DNA of 64,000 bases from Stentor coeruleus (lineage: Eukaryota > Ciliophora > Heterotrichea > Heterotrichida > Stentoridae), in assembly GCA_001970955.1 (NCBI GenBank), contig MPUH01000024.1:1-64000 (forward strand), read 5' to 3'. The notes beneath the pieces were generated by a model. That model saw only the letters and a list, made by a program, of their open reading frames with translations, ran no database searches and was not told the origin of the DNA. A program made the position numbers and the translations under genes. Each line of letters begins with the position of its first letter. Position 1 is the stretch's first letter. Below are positions 1-8,931 of this stretch, piece by piece.

Positions 1-376
1 GACAATAACCTCCTAACATAAAAACATCTCCACATTGAGAATTTCTATTATCAGACCAGCCGATAGGCTGGGAAAAGTCTTCAATATGAACAAGTTTCCA
101 TTGTTGCATACCATCAAAGCTTATATAATCTTCAACTTCTAATGCAGTATCTCCTTGTATTTCTTTAAGATTTAAGAATATGTTTTCTTCTTCTTCATAT
201 TCTAAACACTCGCCTAGGTGTAAGGTTGAACCTTCGAGAAAGATAGAAAAAACATGGTTGGGTTGGTTTAAGAGAAGTTCTGCGTCAAGTCCTGAAAGAG
301 TTAACCCGCTTGCGTCAAGAGATAATGATAACTGGACTGAGAGAAAAATCGTCAGAATTACCGTTTTTGAGAACAT
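1..376 (-). CDS. Secreted protein, N-terminal part (gene runs off left edge)
   Basis: An open frame starts at an ATG at 376 and reads leftwards without a stop to base 1, giving about 125 residues. The first 20 residues (MFSKTVILTIFLSVQLSLSL) form a clear signal peptide, so the protein probably enters the secretory pathway. The rest is polar and acidic, with an EEEE run near residue 65 and a segment near residues 105-125 reading GWSDNRNSQCGDVFMLGGYC. That Gly-Trp, Cys and LGG/FGG spacing resembles a segment common in large secreted ciliate proteins, but this is memory of a pattern, not a search. The 95-residue plus-strand frame over the same bases is an antisense shadow. Function is unknown. 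Confidence 0.62.
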   Translation of the reverse strand, partial: MFSKTVILTIFLSVQLSLSLDASGLTLSGLDAELLLNQPNHVFSIFLEGSTLHLGECLEYEEEENIFLNLKEIQGDTALEVEDYISFDGMQQWKLVHIEDFSQPIGWSDNRNSQCGDVFMLGGYC

Positions 377-718
377 GGAATTTATTATAAGATTTAAGAT
401 GATAGGATTTAAGATAGAGAAAAAGTGGATTTTGGTTTTGAAATTAGGAGATTATTTTTTGTTATAGGCTTAGACTAAGAGTTATGATGATAATTTTAAG
501 TATGATATTTATGATTTTTTTATATGTTTAGGATGAGAGTATATTGTAAAAGAATATTTTTTTTAATATACTAGATAATCTTGTGAAGGTAAAGACCTGA
601 TATACAAAAACTCATATAAAAATATCCCTCAAATATTTCTATCCCTAACAAATATCTCCTAAGCTTATAAGAAATCTAAATTTTAATATCAGTCCATTTA
701 TTACTATGCATAAACATC
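377..718. other. AT-rich intergenic region
   Basis: This separates the start of the left-edge gene from the stop of the large coiled-coil gene, both on the minus strand. It is AT-rich with T-runs. I see no RNA gene, repeat or split ORF in it. Confidence 0.6.
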
Positions 719-3700
719 TCAAATCAATAACTTTCTCATCTGTTCCTTAAGCACAAGTATCTGTTCTTTATGTAAGAAAATCTTATGTTTTTTCTTCTCA
801 AGCTTTTCTTTACATACAACCAACTCAGACTTAATCTGATCAATATTCTCAACCTCAGTTATTATAGGTTCAATTCTCGATAACTCAAGCCCACCTTCAA
901 AAATTTCTCCTCTAAACGAAAAAGTATTAAAATCACCCTTTGGTTCATCCACAACATTGTTTTCATCTTTAAAAGTTAAAGAATTTTCTTTATTTGCCTG
1001 ACTTTTAAGTTTCTCTATAGCTTCAATTACACTTCCATTATACCAAATCCCTAAGCAGATTTTAATTTCATCAAGAGCTTCATCTCCAAAATCCTCATCA
1101 TCTATGTTTTTTAATGGAATATCTCCTTCTTCTTTCCAATAAAAACTCCCATTATCATTAGAAAAAAGTGCCCATTTTTTCCCAGCTGCATTAACGAGTT
1201 TAATAATTTTACAAGTTGTTATATTTGATCCTTCCATATACTCACTTGCTTTTTTACTTGATTTATCACTTCTTACTTTAAAACTGTTAGTTTTTTGCTT
1301 TTCATTTCCAGTTTGGATTAGGTTTTGTTCGCTTATTTCTTTTATTGAATCAGGGTAACTTTCTGAATGTATTTTTTTCCCTACAGCCAAAGGTTTTGGA
1401 GGAATTTTACACATTTTTATTTCTTCATCTTTGGCTTGCAAAGCCAAAGCATTATCATTCAGCTTCATCTCATTTTTAAGCAACAAACTATTAAGGTCAG
1501 CTATTGTCAAATCTTTATCTTGTATAGCCTTTTGTAATACTGTAATAGTTAATTCTAAATCATCAATCCCTTTATCTCGTCTATTAATTTCATCTATAAT
1601 CATCCGATTTTCTTTCATAAGCCTTGCAATTTCCTTATCATTTTTCTCCTCTTGTCTCTCTTTATCATTAATTTTCTTCTGCAATTGTTTATTTTCATTA
1701 TCAAGTTTATAAAGTTCTTCTTTGTTTATACTATTTTTAGTCTTTAATTCATCCATATCTAATAGTTGAATTTTAAGTTCTTCTATGTTTTTATTCAAAA
1801 CTCCAATAGTTTTGTTTTTATTTTCAATACATTGGCTTAATGAATTGATTTGTTTATTTTTTTCTTGCAACATGACGTTGATGTCTTGTTTTTCACTAGA
1901 AAAAGCGTTGTTTTTTTCAATAAGTTCATTAATGATTTTTGTGTTTCTGTCGTTTTCTTCAAGAAGTTCACAATTCATCCGTTTACATTTTGTTAGCTCT
2001 TCTACGTTTTCGTATATGGATTCTTGGTTTTTTTCTAAGGTTTTCTTATAAATGCTGATTTCGATTTCTAGTTGTTGGCTTTTCCCTTCGAATTCTTTAC
2101 TTTTTGATGCTTGGGTTTCTAATTCTCCTAAGGTTTTTTTTAATGTTGCGTTTTCAGCGATGATTTCTTCAAGAAATATAGCTTTTTTTTCAGAGTCTTC
2201 TTTTAGTGTTTCGTATTTATTATAATTTTCTGTGTTTTCGATTTTTAATATAGAATTTTCTTTTTCAAGAGCTTTGAAATGTGTTTCTAGTATGATAAAA
2301 TTGTTATGGAGATCTGATAAAACCTCTTCTTTTTTACTGTTTTCTCCAGTAAGTTCACGGATTTTCCCTTCGTATTCCTTGTTTCTTAGTTTGATTTCTA
2401 TAAAAATCTTGTAGAAGTTCTCGTTTGTTTTGAAGACTTCTTGAAAATCATCAATTTTTTTAAGGGTTAATGATTTTAGAGACTTAAATTGTTGTTTTAG
2501 TTCTGAAATTTTTTTTTTTTTTGTGAAATTCTTAATAGCCTGAAGTTTTTTCTCGTAGGTGTTGAGGGTTTCATCATTTTCTTTGAGGAGTTTTTGGGTT
2601 TTTTTATTTTCAATGCTGAGTTCTGAGATTTTTTTGACTAAGGTTGCTTCTTTTTCTATATAAAATTCTAGTTTTTCTTTGTTTGATTGGATTTGGCCTT
2701 GGAGGTTAGAAATCCAGTCATTTTTTTCTTTGAGTTTTTTGATCATCCCTTCGCTTTGTCCTGTGGCTTCTTGAAGTTTTTGCGTAGTTTTTTGATTTTC
2801 TTGGAGGATTTCAGCGTTTTTTAGGGTTAAGTCTTGAATTTGCCCATTTTTTGTCACAATTTCAGATGAGAGTTTTGATATTTGAAGTTCAAGGCTTGGG
2901 ATTTTAGAGGATTTTTGGATGAGTTGCTGAGCTTCTTCGGTTTTTAATGAGGATTGTAGGGCGAAATCTGCTTCTAATTGTTGGATTTGGTCAGTTAAAG
3001 AATCTATTTGAGATTTTAATGAATCTCGTTCGTAGGTTATCGATTTTAGTTCTTTTTCTTTAGCAAAAGTTTTATTATTCAAGGTTATGATTTGTTTTTT
3101 ACCATCTTCAAGTTGTTTTTCTAATACTCCCATTTCTTTAACATTATTTTCTAAGGTGCAGATAATAAAATCTTTGTGGCTTACTATTTCCTCCATGCTT
3201 TCTTTTGCTTTTTCTAAGTCACTGACCTTTTTCTTAAGTCCTACTATTATATTCTGATTATTCTCAATTTTCCCTTTAAATTCTTCAATTTCCGAATTAA
3301 GTTTTTCCATAATTTTCCTAGCTTCACACTCAGCTTCTATCATATCCTGTTCACTTTCTATCCTCCTCCTCTCACTTACCTCTAAACTTCTATTACTCTC
3401 ATTCAAAACCTTAATTTGAATATTAAGTTTTCCAATATACTCTTCCTTCTCTTCTAATTCTTTCCTAACCTCACATAACTCTTCTTCATATTCCTTTGCA
3501 TTTTTTTCTACCTCATTCAACTCTTCCATAGTTTCCTCAAAATTCTTCAATATTCTCTCTTTTTCTCTATAAATATCTTGATTTTTTATTTCTAATCCTT
3601 CTATATTCTCATTAATCTGCCTATTAATTTTCTTATATTTTTCTATTTCTAACTCCAAATCTTTATTATGCTCTTTTAAGCTATTTATAGTCATTTGTAA

Positions 3701-5896
3701 TGTTTTATTCTCTGATATTTTCTGTTCAAGTTTTCTTTCATTTTCAATAAGAGTTTTTTTGTTTTTTAAAACCTCAGAAGTTAATTCTGGGATTTGGGAA
3801 TTTTTTTCTTCATATGAGATTATGATTTGGTTTTTTATAGAGAGGATTTCTTCACCGTGGATTTGGCTTAGTTTTAATTCATTTTTTAGGTTTTCCTGGT
3901 CAGATTTTGATAAGGCAAGTTCTTGATTAAGGCTTTTTATTTGTTTTTCATGTTTTTGTTCTTGGTTTTTATTGTTTTTTTCGGCTTCGAGTAGTAAGAA
4001 AGACTTTTCTTCTATAGTTTTTTCTAATTCTAAAAGCTTGAAACTTTGTGAAGATATAGTCTGGTCTTTAGATTTGAGTTCTGATGATAGGTTTTTAGTG
4101 ATTTTACTGTTTTTTTCTAAGGTATCATTGTATAGATCTTGAGTTTTTTTTACCTTTTCTTGAAGCTCTTCGATTTTTTCTAGGTAAATCTGCTCTTGTT
4201 CTTTTAATAACATGTTTTCAGATACTTGTTGTTTATGTTCTTCTAAAGATGCTTCAAGCTGAGAGATTGTCCCTGAATGTTTAGCTGATAATGAGACAAG
4301 TTTAGCTTTTTCATCATGAAGATTTTTAATTTTTGTTTTCATTTCTGTGTTTTTTGTAGATATTACTGAAAAGTTCACCTTAAGACTGGTTATTTCGCTA
4401 TTAAGATCATCTATTTCTAAGTCTTTACGTCCAATTTTCTCACTCAAAAGTTTTTTCTCCTCATTAAATTCCTTCAAATTCCCTTCCATCTCCACAATTT
4501 TTTTCTCTAATTCCATTTTCCCATAACGTAAATCATCGCATATTACCTTCTCGTTTTCTAGCCATGATTTATGTTGATCCAAATCACTCTTATACAAATT
4601 AATTTCTTCAGTTAAAGAGTTAATTTTCACTTTATGTTCCTGTTTTAAACTCTCAATCACTAATTCAAGCTGAGCTTTTTCTTTCTCTATTATCTCCAAA
4701 TTCTTAAGTATATTTTCAGCATCTAATAATGAACAATGAGAATTTATTAAACTTATTTCAGGGCTTTCAATTGTCATATACTTACTACTAAATGACCTTT
4801 TATTAACTTTTTCCCCTTTAGATTGTAAATTTGATTCAGTTTTTATACTTGAGTCGATAAGGTTTTTAGCTATTTTTTCAAAACCCATGAGCTTTTCTTG
4901 TAAAGATTTCAATTTTCCTTGGATTTCTTTTTTTTCTATTCGATAGTAATCTGATTTAGTTTCATTTGGATGATGAGGTTTTTGATTTAGGTTTTCTGGT
5001 TTTGTTAGGTTTTTAAGCATAAGTTTGAGTTTTTTATTTTTTTGTCGGAGTTCTATGAACTTTTCTGGACTGTCGAAGTTTGGAGATGATGAATTCGACC
5101 GTGAATTACTTAGTTGAAGATGCTCAGCTGATTTTCGGTAACTGTTTTGGGATTGTCGTCGATTTTCTAAAGCAGAATGGGTTATATGGTCTTTTAAGAT
5201 TTTTTGGTCCTGGTGGATTTTTTTTAGACACTCGTTTTGCTCTTTGAGCTTTTGTTCAAGGAATTTACGGTTTTGGTCACTTTTGTGGAGTTCCTCTTTT
5301 AGGGAAGCGATTTTGCTTAAGTTTTTGTAGTTGAATTCGCTTTTGCGCTCTTGAAGTTTGTCAATTTCTCCAATCTTCTGCAAACAAATCCTAAACACAC
5401 CCTGCAAACTGTTTTCATTATCAAACAACACTTGCCAAATTTCTCCAATCATCTGATTCAACAAATCTTTAACCTTATTCTGCGTCTTCTCTCTTCCAAC
5501 CAAAAGCTTAAAAATCCCATCCTGTGACATCATAACAATTTCTGAAACTCTTTTCATCAAATATTTAAGAAGATTCCCTTCTTCCATATCTTTAAGAGTA
5601 TCTAAAAGCTGATCATTATTTTCATTGCCAATACTCTTAGCTTTTTGGCATGTGCTAGAAGAAAATATAGCCGATGAGCTACATGAAGAAAAAAAATCTT
5701 TAGTCTCAGATTTAATTTCGTTAGATTTTAATAAACTTGAGCATTTTTCAACAAAATTCGAATATTTTGCTTCAAGATTTATAAGTTTGTTTTGTAGGTC
5801 GAGGGCAAAATTATTTGTATCTTCCTGAACTGATTTGATTTTAGATATTGTAGACTGTCTTGGTTTTGTTGGAATATCAGAGGAGTATCTTCTCAT
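719..5896 (-). CDS. Giant coiled-coil protein, 1725 aa
   Basis: One uninterrupted 1725-residue frame. Residues of roughly 150-1500 are almost continuous heptad-like sequence rich in Glu, Lys, Leu, Asn and Gln, typical of long rod proteins such as golgin, centrosomal or basal-body scaffold proteins. The N-terminal 130 residues are Ser-rich and probably disordered. Near residues 1540-1640 the coil is broken by a probably folded segment with KKWALFSNDNGSFYWKEEGD, before a short terminal coil ending in MRKLLI. There is no recognisable motor, kinase, GRIP or calcium-binding motif. Low complexity makes any family name unreliable. A cytoskeletal or basal-body scaffold is plausible in a ciliate but is only inference. 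On the plus strand the synonymous G and C content alternates in blocks through the gene (see findings). Confidence 0.85.
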   Translation of the reverse strand: MRRYSSDIPTKPRQSTISKIKSVQEDTNNFALDLQNKLINLEAKYSNFVEKCSSLLKSNEIKSETKDFFSSCSSSAIFSSSTCQKAKSIGNENNDQLLDTLKDMEEGNLLKYLMKRVSEIVMMSQDGIFKLLVGREKTQNKVKDLLNQMIGEIWQVLFDNENSLQGVFRICLQKIGEIDKLQERKSEFNYKNLSKIASLKEELHKSDQNRKFLEQKLKEQNECLKKIHQDQKILKDHITHSALENRRQSQNSYRKSAEHLQLSNSRSNSSSPNFDSPEKFIELRQKNKKLKLMLKNLTKPENLNQKPHHPNETKSDYYRIEKKEIQGKLKSLQEKLMGFEKIAKNLIDSSIKTESNLQSKGEKVNKRSFSSKYMTIESPEISLINSHCSLLDAENILKNLEIIEKEKAQLELVIESLKQEHKVKINSLTEEINLYKSDLDQHKSWLENEKVICDDLRYGKMELEKKIVEMEGNLKEFNEEKKLLSEKIGRKDLEIDDLNSEITSLKVNFSVISTKNTEMKTKIKNLHDEKAKLVSLSAKHSGTISQLEASLEEHKQQVSENMLLKEQEQIYLEKIEELQEKVKKTQDLYNDTLEKNSKITKNLSSELKSKDQTISSQSFKLLELEKTIEEKSFLLLEAEKNNKNQEQKHEKQIKSLNQELALSKSDQENLKNELKLSQIHGEEILSIKNQIIISYEEKNSQIPELTSEVLKNKKTLIENERKLEQKISENKTLQMTINSLKEHNKDLELEIEKYKKINRQINENIEGLEIKNQDIYREKERILKNFEETMEELNEVEKNAKEYEEELCEVRKELEEKEEYIGKLNIQIKVLNESNRSLEVSERRRIESEQDMIEAECEARKIMEKLNSEIEEFKGKIENNQNIIVGLKKKVSDLEKAKESMEEIVSHKDFIICTLENNVKEMGVLEKQLEDGKKQIITLNNKTFAKEKELKSITYERDSLKSQIDSLTDQIQQLEADFALQSSLKTEEAQQLIQKSSKIPSLELQISKLSSEIVTKNGQIQDLTLKNAEILQENQKTTQKLQEATGQSEGMIKKLKEKNDWISNLQGQIQSNKEKLEFYIEKEATLVKKISELSIENKKTQKLLKENDETLNTYEKKLQAIKNFTKKKKISELKQQFKSLKSLTLKKIDDFQEVFKTNENFYKIFIEIKLRNKEYEGKIRELTGENSKKEEVLSDLHNNFIILETHFKALEKENSILKIENTENYNKYETLKEDSEKKAIFLEEIIAENATLKKTLGELETQASKSKEFEGKSQQLEIEISIYKKTLEKNQESIYENVEELTKCKRMNCELLEENDRNTKIINELIEKNNAFSSEKQDINVMLQEKNKQINSLSQCIENKNKTIGVLNKNIEELKIQLLDMDELKTKNSINKEELYKLDNENKQLQKKINDKERQEEKNDKEIARLMKENRMIIDEINRRDKGIDDLELTITVLQKAIQDKDLTIADLNSLLLKNEMKLNDNALALQAKDEEIKMCKIPPKPLAVGKKIHSESYPDSIKEISEQNLIQTGNEKQKTNSFKVRSDKSSKKASEYMEGSNITTCKIIKLVNAAGKKWALFSNDNGSFYWKEEGDIPLKNIDDEDFGDEALDEIKICLGIWYNGSVIEAIEKLKSQANKENSLTFKDENNVVDEPKGDFNTFSFRGEIFEGGLELSRIEPIITEVENIDQIKSELVVCKEKLEKKKHKIFLHKEQILVLKEQMRKLLI

Positions 5897-6575
5897 ATTG
5901 GATTTATTATAGGAATTTCGATTATGAAAAGTAGGAAAAGGAATTTTAGGATGAATTAAGGTAGGAATTTGGTTTGAATTTGTTATTAGGAATTATTTAT
6001 GGATTATTGTATGAGAAATATTAATATAAATTCCTATGATTTTATTACAAATTCTTGAATTCTGCTTAGAAAAAAGTTCCTTGTATAAAATATGGGAAAA
6101 TTGTTATAAAGAAATTCAATAACAGAATTCTGATATGCCGCCTAATTTTTTATATAAAATCGCAGTATTAAAATCAAACTAAAATCTTGTTCTTAATACC
6201 TTTTTATCATAAAAAATTAAACTTTCCATATTACATTCTGATAAGATCAGTATTACAAAGACATTTTCTATATAAATTTGTATATTTTTCTCATATAAAC
6301 TAAATAAAATTTTCTTTATCATACAAAAATAAGTATCTACACAAAAAAATTAAAAAATAAAATTCAATCATCCTAATTAAAAAATAAAATTTTCTTTATC
6401 ATACAAAAATAAGTATCTACACAAAAAAATTAAAAAATAAAATTCAATCATCCTAATTACAACAAAAATCCTCCCAATTATTAAACTTTTTAAAATCTAT
6501 CCCAATATCTTATAAATCAAAGCATTTTTCCTTTATAGTTCTTTTATCCTTATATTATAATAAAAAATATCAATC
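5897..6575. other. Divergent intergenic region
   Basis: This lies between the divergent starts of the coiled-coil gene and the Kelch gene. It is very AT-rich and contains an 80-bp tandem duplication at 6302-6461. No other structure was recognised. Confidence 0.6.
6302..6461. repeat. Two-copy 80-bp tandem repeat
   Basis: A unit beginning aaataaaattttctttatca at 6302 and ending tcaatcatcctaatta recurs with an offset of exactly 80 bp, copy 2 starting at 6382. The copies appear identical over at least 78 bases. No N separates them, unlike the assembly overlaps elsewhere. It lies 115 bp upstream of the Kelch gene start. Confidence 0.9.
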
Positions 6576-7925
6576 ATGAATAATTCCTGTTTTTCAGAAA
6601 ACTGTAAGATTCAAGTTAACAAAATACTATACTGCCAAAAAAACAAACTTATTTGTTGTCCTTATCATGAAAAAGAACACAAAGACCTCTGTACCCAAGC
6701 ATCTCATAAAGATAAAAATTTATATCAAAAAGTTTCTTCAAATACATTAAAAAGTACTATTGCTTTTCTTCAGCAACAGATATGTGTAATAAAAGATAAA
6801 AAAGCTTCTTTTTTATATAAAATCCAATCTTATATAAAACAATTTAATGAAATATCCAAACAAGTTGTAAGGGAGCTTGAAATTACCGAAAAACTATGTT
6901 TATGGATGCTGAAATGCACAATTAAAACTGAACTTTTCCCTACTTTTCTCTGGCCAGGTAGGTCATCGCCAATTGACAGTAAATATATAATAAACGAGCT
7001 TTTTTACCATGCAAAATCTTATCAAAATCCAAAACTAAATTTATCATTTGATATAGTCAAAACCGTCGAAGACAGTGATTTTTTCCTTCATAATTCTGAA
7101 AACCTTGAAGATTTATTATATGGAGACTATCTTTATATAGTAACCGATCAAACTAAAGGAATATTCAAATTTAACCCAGATAAAATGATATATAAAAACT
7201 TATTTACAAAAGAAGGGTTTATAAAAGGACCAAGTTATTCAATATGCCAATTACCTCAAAGAAAACTGTTTATAAATGGGGGAAATAAAGATAATCAACG
7301 TTTAAGTTTAACATTTATTTATGATATGAGGAATAAAGAATTTGAAAAAGTAAATGAAATATCAATACCAAGACATAATACATCCGCAACATATTATAAA
7401 GATAAAGTTTATATATTTGGGGGGAATTTAAATCAAAATTATTTCTCTGAAAGGTTTTTTAATGGAAGTACATGTGATTATGCTGATTGTTTTAATTTAA
7501 TAAGCAAAAACTGGACAAACTGTCAGAATATGCCACAGAAATCGACTTATATTAATGTTGCTGTATTAAATAATAAATTTGTCCTTATTGGAGAATATAA
7601 TTTTGCTTTTATTTATTTTACTTTGAATGATTGTTATCAGAATATACCTAATGAGATTATTACAGGGCAGAAAACCCAAACTTTTGCTAATGATGAAAAG
7701 GTTTTTGTTCTTGGGAAATATTTATATATAAGTACTGATGTTGAATTATATTGGAACAAACTTGAAATATATTTGGATTATACGAAAAGCTGCTGCAAAC
7801 CTATAATAAAAGGAGAATATGCGTTTTTCTTTGATTCTATATGGAATATTTATAGGTTTAGTTGTAAACGCTACAGCTTAGAGGAAGTAGGAAGAGCAGA
7901 TTCGGGAAACCTTAATTTTAATTAG
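6576..7925 (+). CDS. Zinc-binding N-terminus plus Kelch-repeat protein
   Basis: 449 residues. The first 45 residues carry a B-box-like cysteine/histidine cluster (C5, C10, then YCQKNKLICCPYHEKEHKDLC), followed by a helical segment at about residues 60-110 and then a Kelch-type beta-propeller. Kelch blades show as aromatic/Gly pairs, for example RHNTSATYYKDKVYIFGGNL near residues 267-287, LFINGGNK before it, and repeated W or Y plus N motifs after. This B-box/coil/Kelch order resembles TRIM-type proteins without the RING, which suggests a substrate-binding adaptor. The substrate cannot be inferred. The gene has no intron, ends at TAG and faces the thioesterase gene tail to tail about 145 bp away. 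Confidence 0.75.
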   Translation: MNNSCFSENCKIQVNKILYCQKNKLICCPYHEKEHKDLCTQASHKDKNLYQKVSSNTLKSTIAFLQQQICVIKDKKASFLYKIQSYIKQFNEISKQVVRELEITEKLCLWMLKCTIKTELFPTFLWPGRSSPIDSKYIINELFYHAKSYQNPKLNLSFDIVKTVEDSDFFLHNSENLEDLLYGDYLYIVTDQTKGIFKFNPDKMIYKNLFTKEGFIKGPSYSICQLPQRKLFINGGNKDNQRLSLTFIYDMRNKEFEKVNEISIPRHNTSATYYKDKVYIFGGNLNQNYFSERFFNGSTCDYADCFNLISKNWTNCQNMPQKSTYINVAVLNNKFVLIGEYNFAFIYFTLNDCYQNIPNEIITGQKTQTFANDEKVFVLGKYLYISTDVELYWNKLEIYLDYTKSCCKPIIKGEYAFFFDSIWNIYRFSCKRYSLEEVGRADSGNLNFN

Positions 7926-8069
7926 AAAATATACCTTTTAATTATAGTTTTTTTTTACTATAAAAAATCATTTATAAACTTTTCTAAATAAAAACTCTAA
8001 TCATTACCCTATATCCAACTTAAAATACATATATTTACTAATAATCTACTATATAAATACTATTTTTAA

Positions 8070-8531
8070 CTAAAACTTATAAAACTCTTCTATACGATTT
8101 TCAACCAAAGCATAAATTTGCTGAGTACTCCCAGCATAAACCCCATCTTGTTCTAACATAGTAGAAGCATAAACTAATGATTTGCCAATATTTTGTATAG
8201 AAGACAATATTTTTAAATCTTTTTCTATTATGATTTCCTTACAAATTGATGTAGATAAAGATACTGTCATAGTTAATTTACCACTTAGATCTAAAGACCA
8301 TATATGTAAAGCTGGTAAAACATCAACTATAGTACATAATGCACCTCTATGAAGAAATCCGTAGTTATTAGAAAAACTAGAATGGATATATGTATTGAAT
8401 ATAATTTGAGGGTATGGATATCCGGGGATTTCACTTTGGACTGTGGAAGTTTTGAAAAGGGAACTACCAAATTTCGCATTATCATTTAATTTGAAGTGAT
8501 CTAAAAATTTTATTACCTTGGGTAGTATCAT
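8070..8531 (-). CDS. Acyl-CoA thioesterase, hotdog fold (ACOT13/PaaI-like)
   Basis: 153 residues, the usual size for a single hotdog domain. The core NNYGFLHRGALCTIVDVLPA aligns with the ACOT13 pattern N-x-GTLHGG..ATLVD: the Asn, His, Gly and the Asp of the family active-site region are visible, although HGG is HRG here. Downstream, the strand pattern LTMTVSLSTSICKEI and GKSLVYASTMLEQDGVYAGS matches the rest of the fold. The family hydrolyses medium to long acyl-CoA thioesters, often at mitochondria. No obvious targeting sequence is seen. It starts 400 bp from the divergent VPS13 gene. The substrate is not determined. Confidence 0.8.
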   Translation of the reverse strand: MILPKVIKFLDHFKLNDNAKFGSSLFKTSTVQSEIPGYPYPQIIFNTYIHSSFSNNYGFLHRGALCTIVDVLPALHIWSLDLSGKLTMTVSLSTSICKEIIIEKDLKILSSIQNIGKSLVYASTMLEQDGVYAGSTQQIYALVENRIEEFYKF

Positions 8532-8931
8532 TATTAGATCAGTAATATAATATGGTTGGATAATGATTATGGCTTTATTTGTTGTATGGAGTTTAAAATT
8601 GTGAGGAAATATGAGGATTATGTGAGGATGTGTGGATATTTTGGGAAAATTGGGTTTTTTATGTTTGAGGTTAAGATTTTTTAGGCTTTTTTGATTTGGG
8701 ATTGTGCTGGGGTTATGGATGAATAGGATAAGATGGTTTAGAATGTTGTGATTTTTGGAAATTATGAATTTTCAAAACTCAATCCAACACCTTCCTCCAA
8801 CCTTAAAAAAAACCCCAAAAGTTTCAACCCCTAATAAAATCCTTCTAAACCTCAAACTCTTTCAAAAAATCAAAACCTCTTCAACTATTTTTTTCAAACC
8901 CTAACAAAAACTCTAAGAAAATTTAAATAAA
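8532..8931. promoter_or_regulatory. Divergent promoter region with strand-skew switch
   Basis: This lies between the divergent starts of the thioesterase (minus) and VPS13 (plus) genes. From 8532 to about 8770 the plus strand is rich in G and T and almost free of C. From about 8777 to 8931 it is rich in C and A and almost free of G. The switch sits near the middle, as expected if each gene has a G-poor, C-rich coding-strand upstream region. No TATA or defined motif is claimed. Confidence 0.5.

Noticed and set aside
180-467. 95-residue plus-strand frame at the left edge
   Set aside because: The opposite strand encodes a clear signal peptide and an open frame to the window edge.
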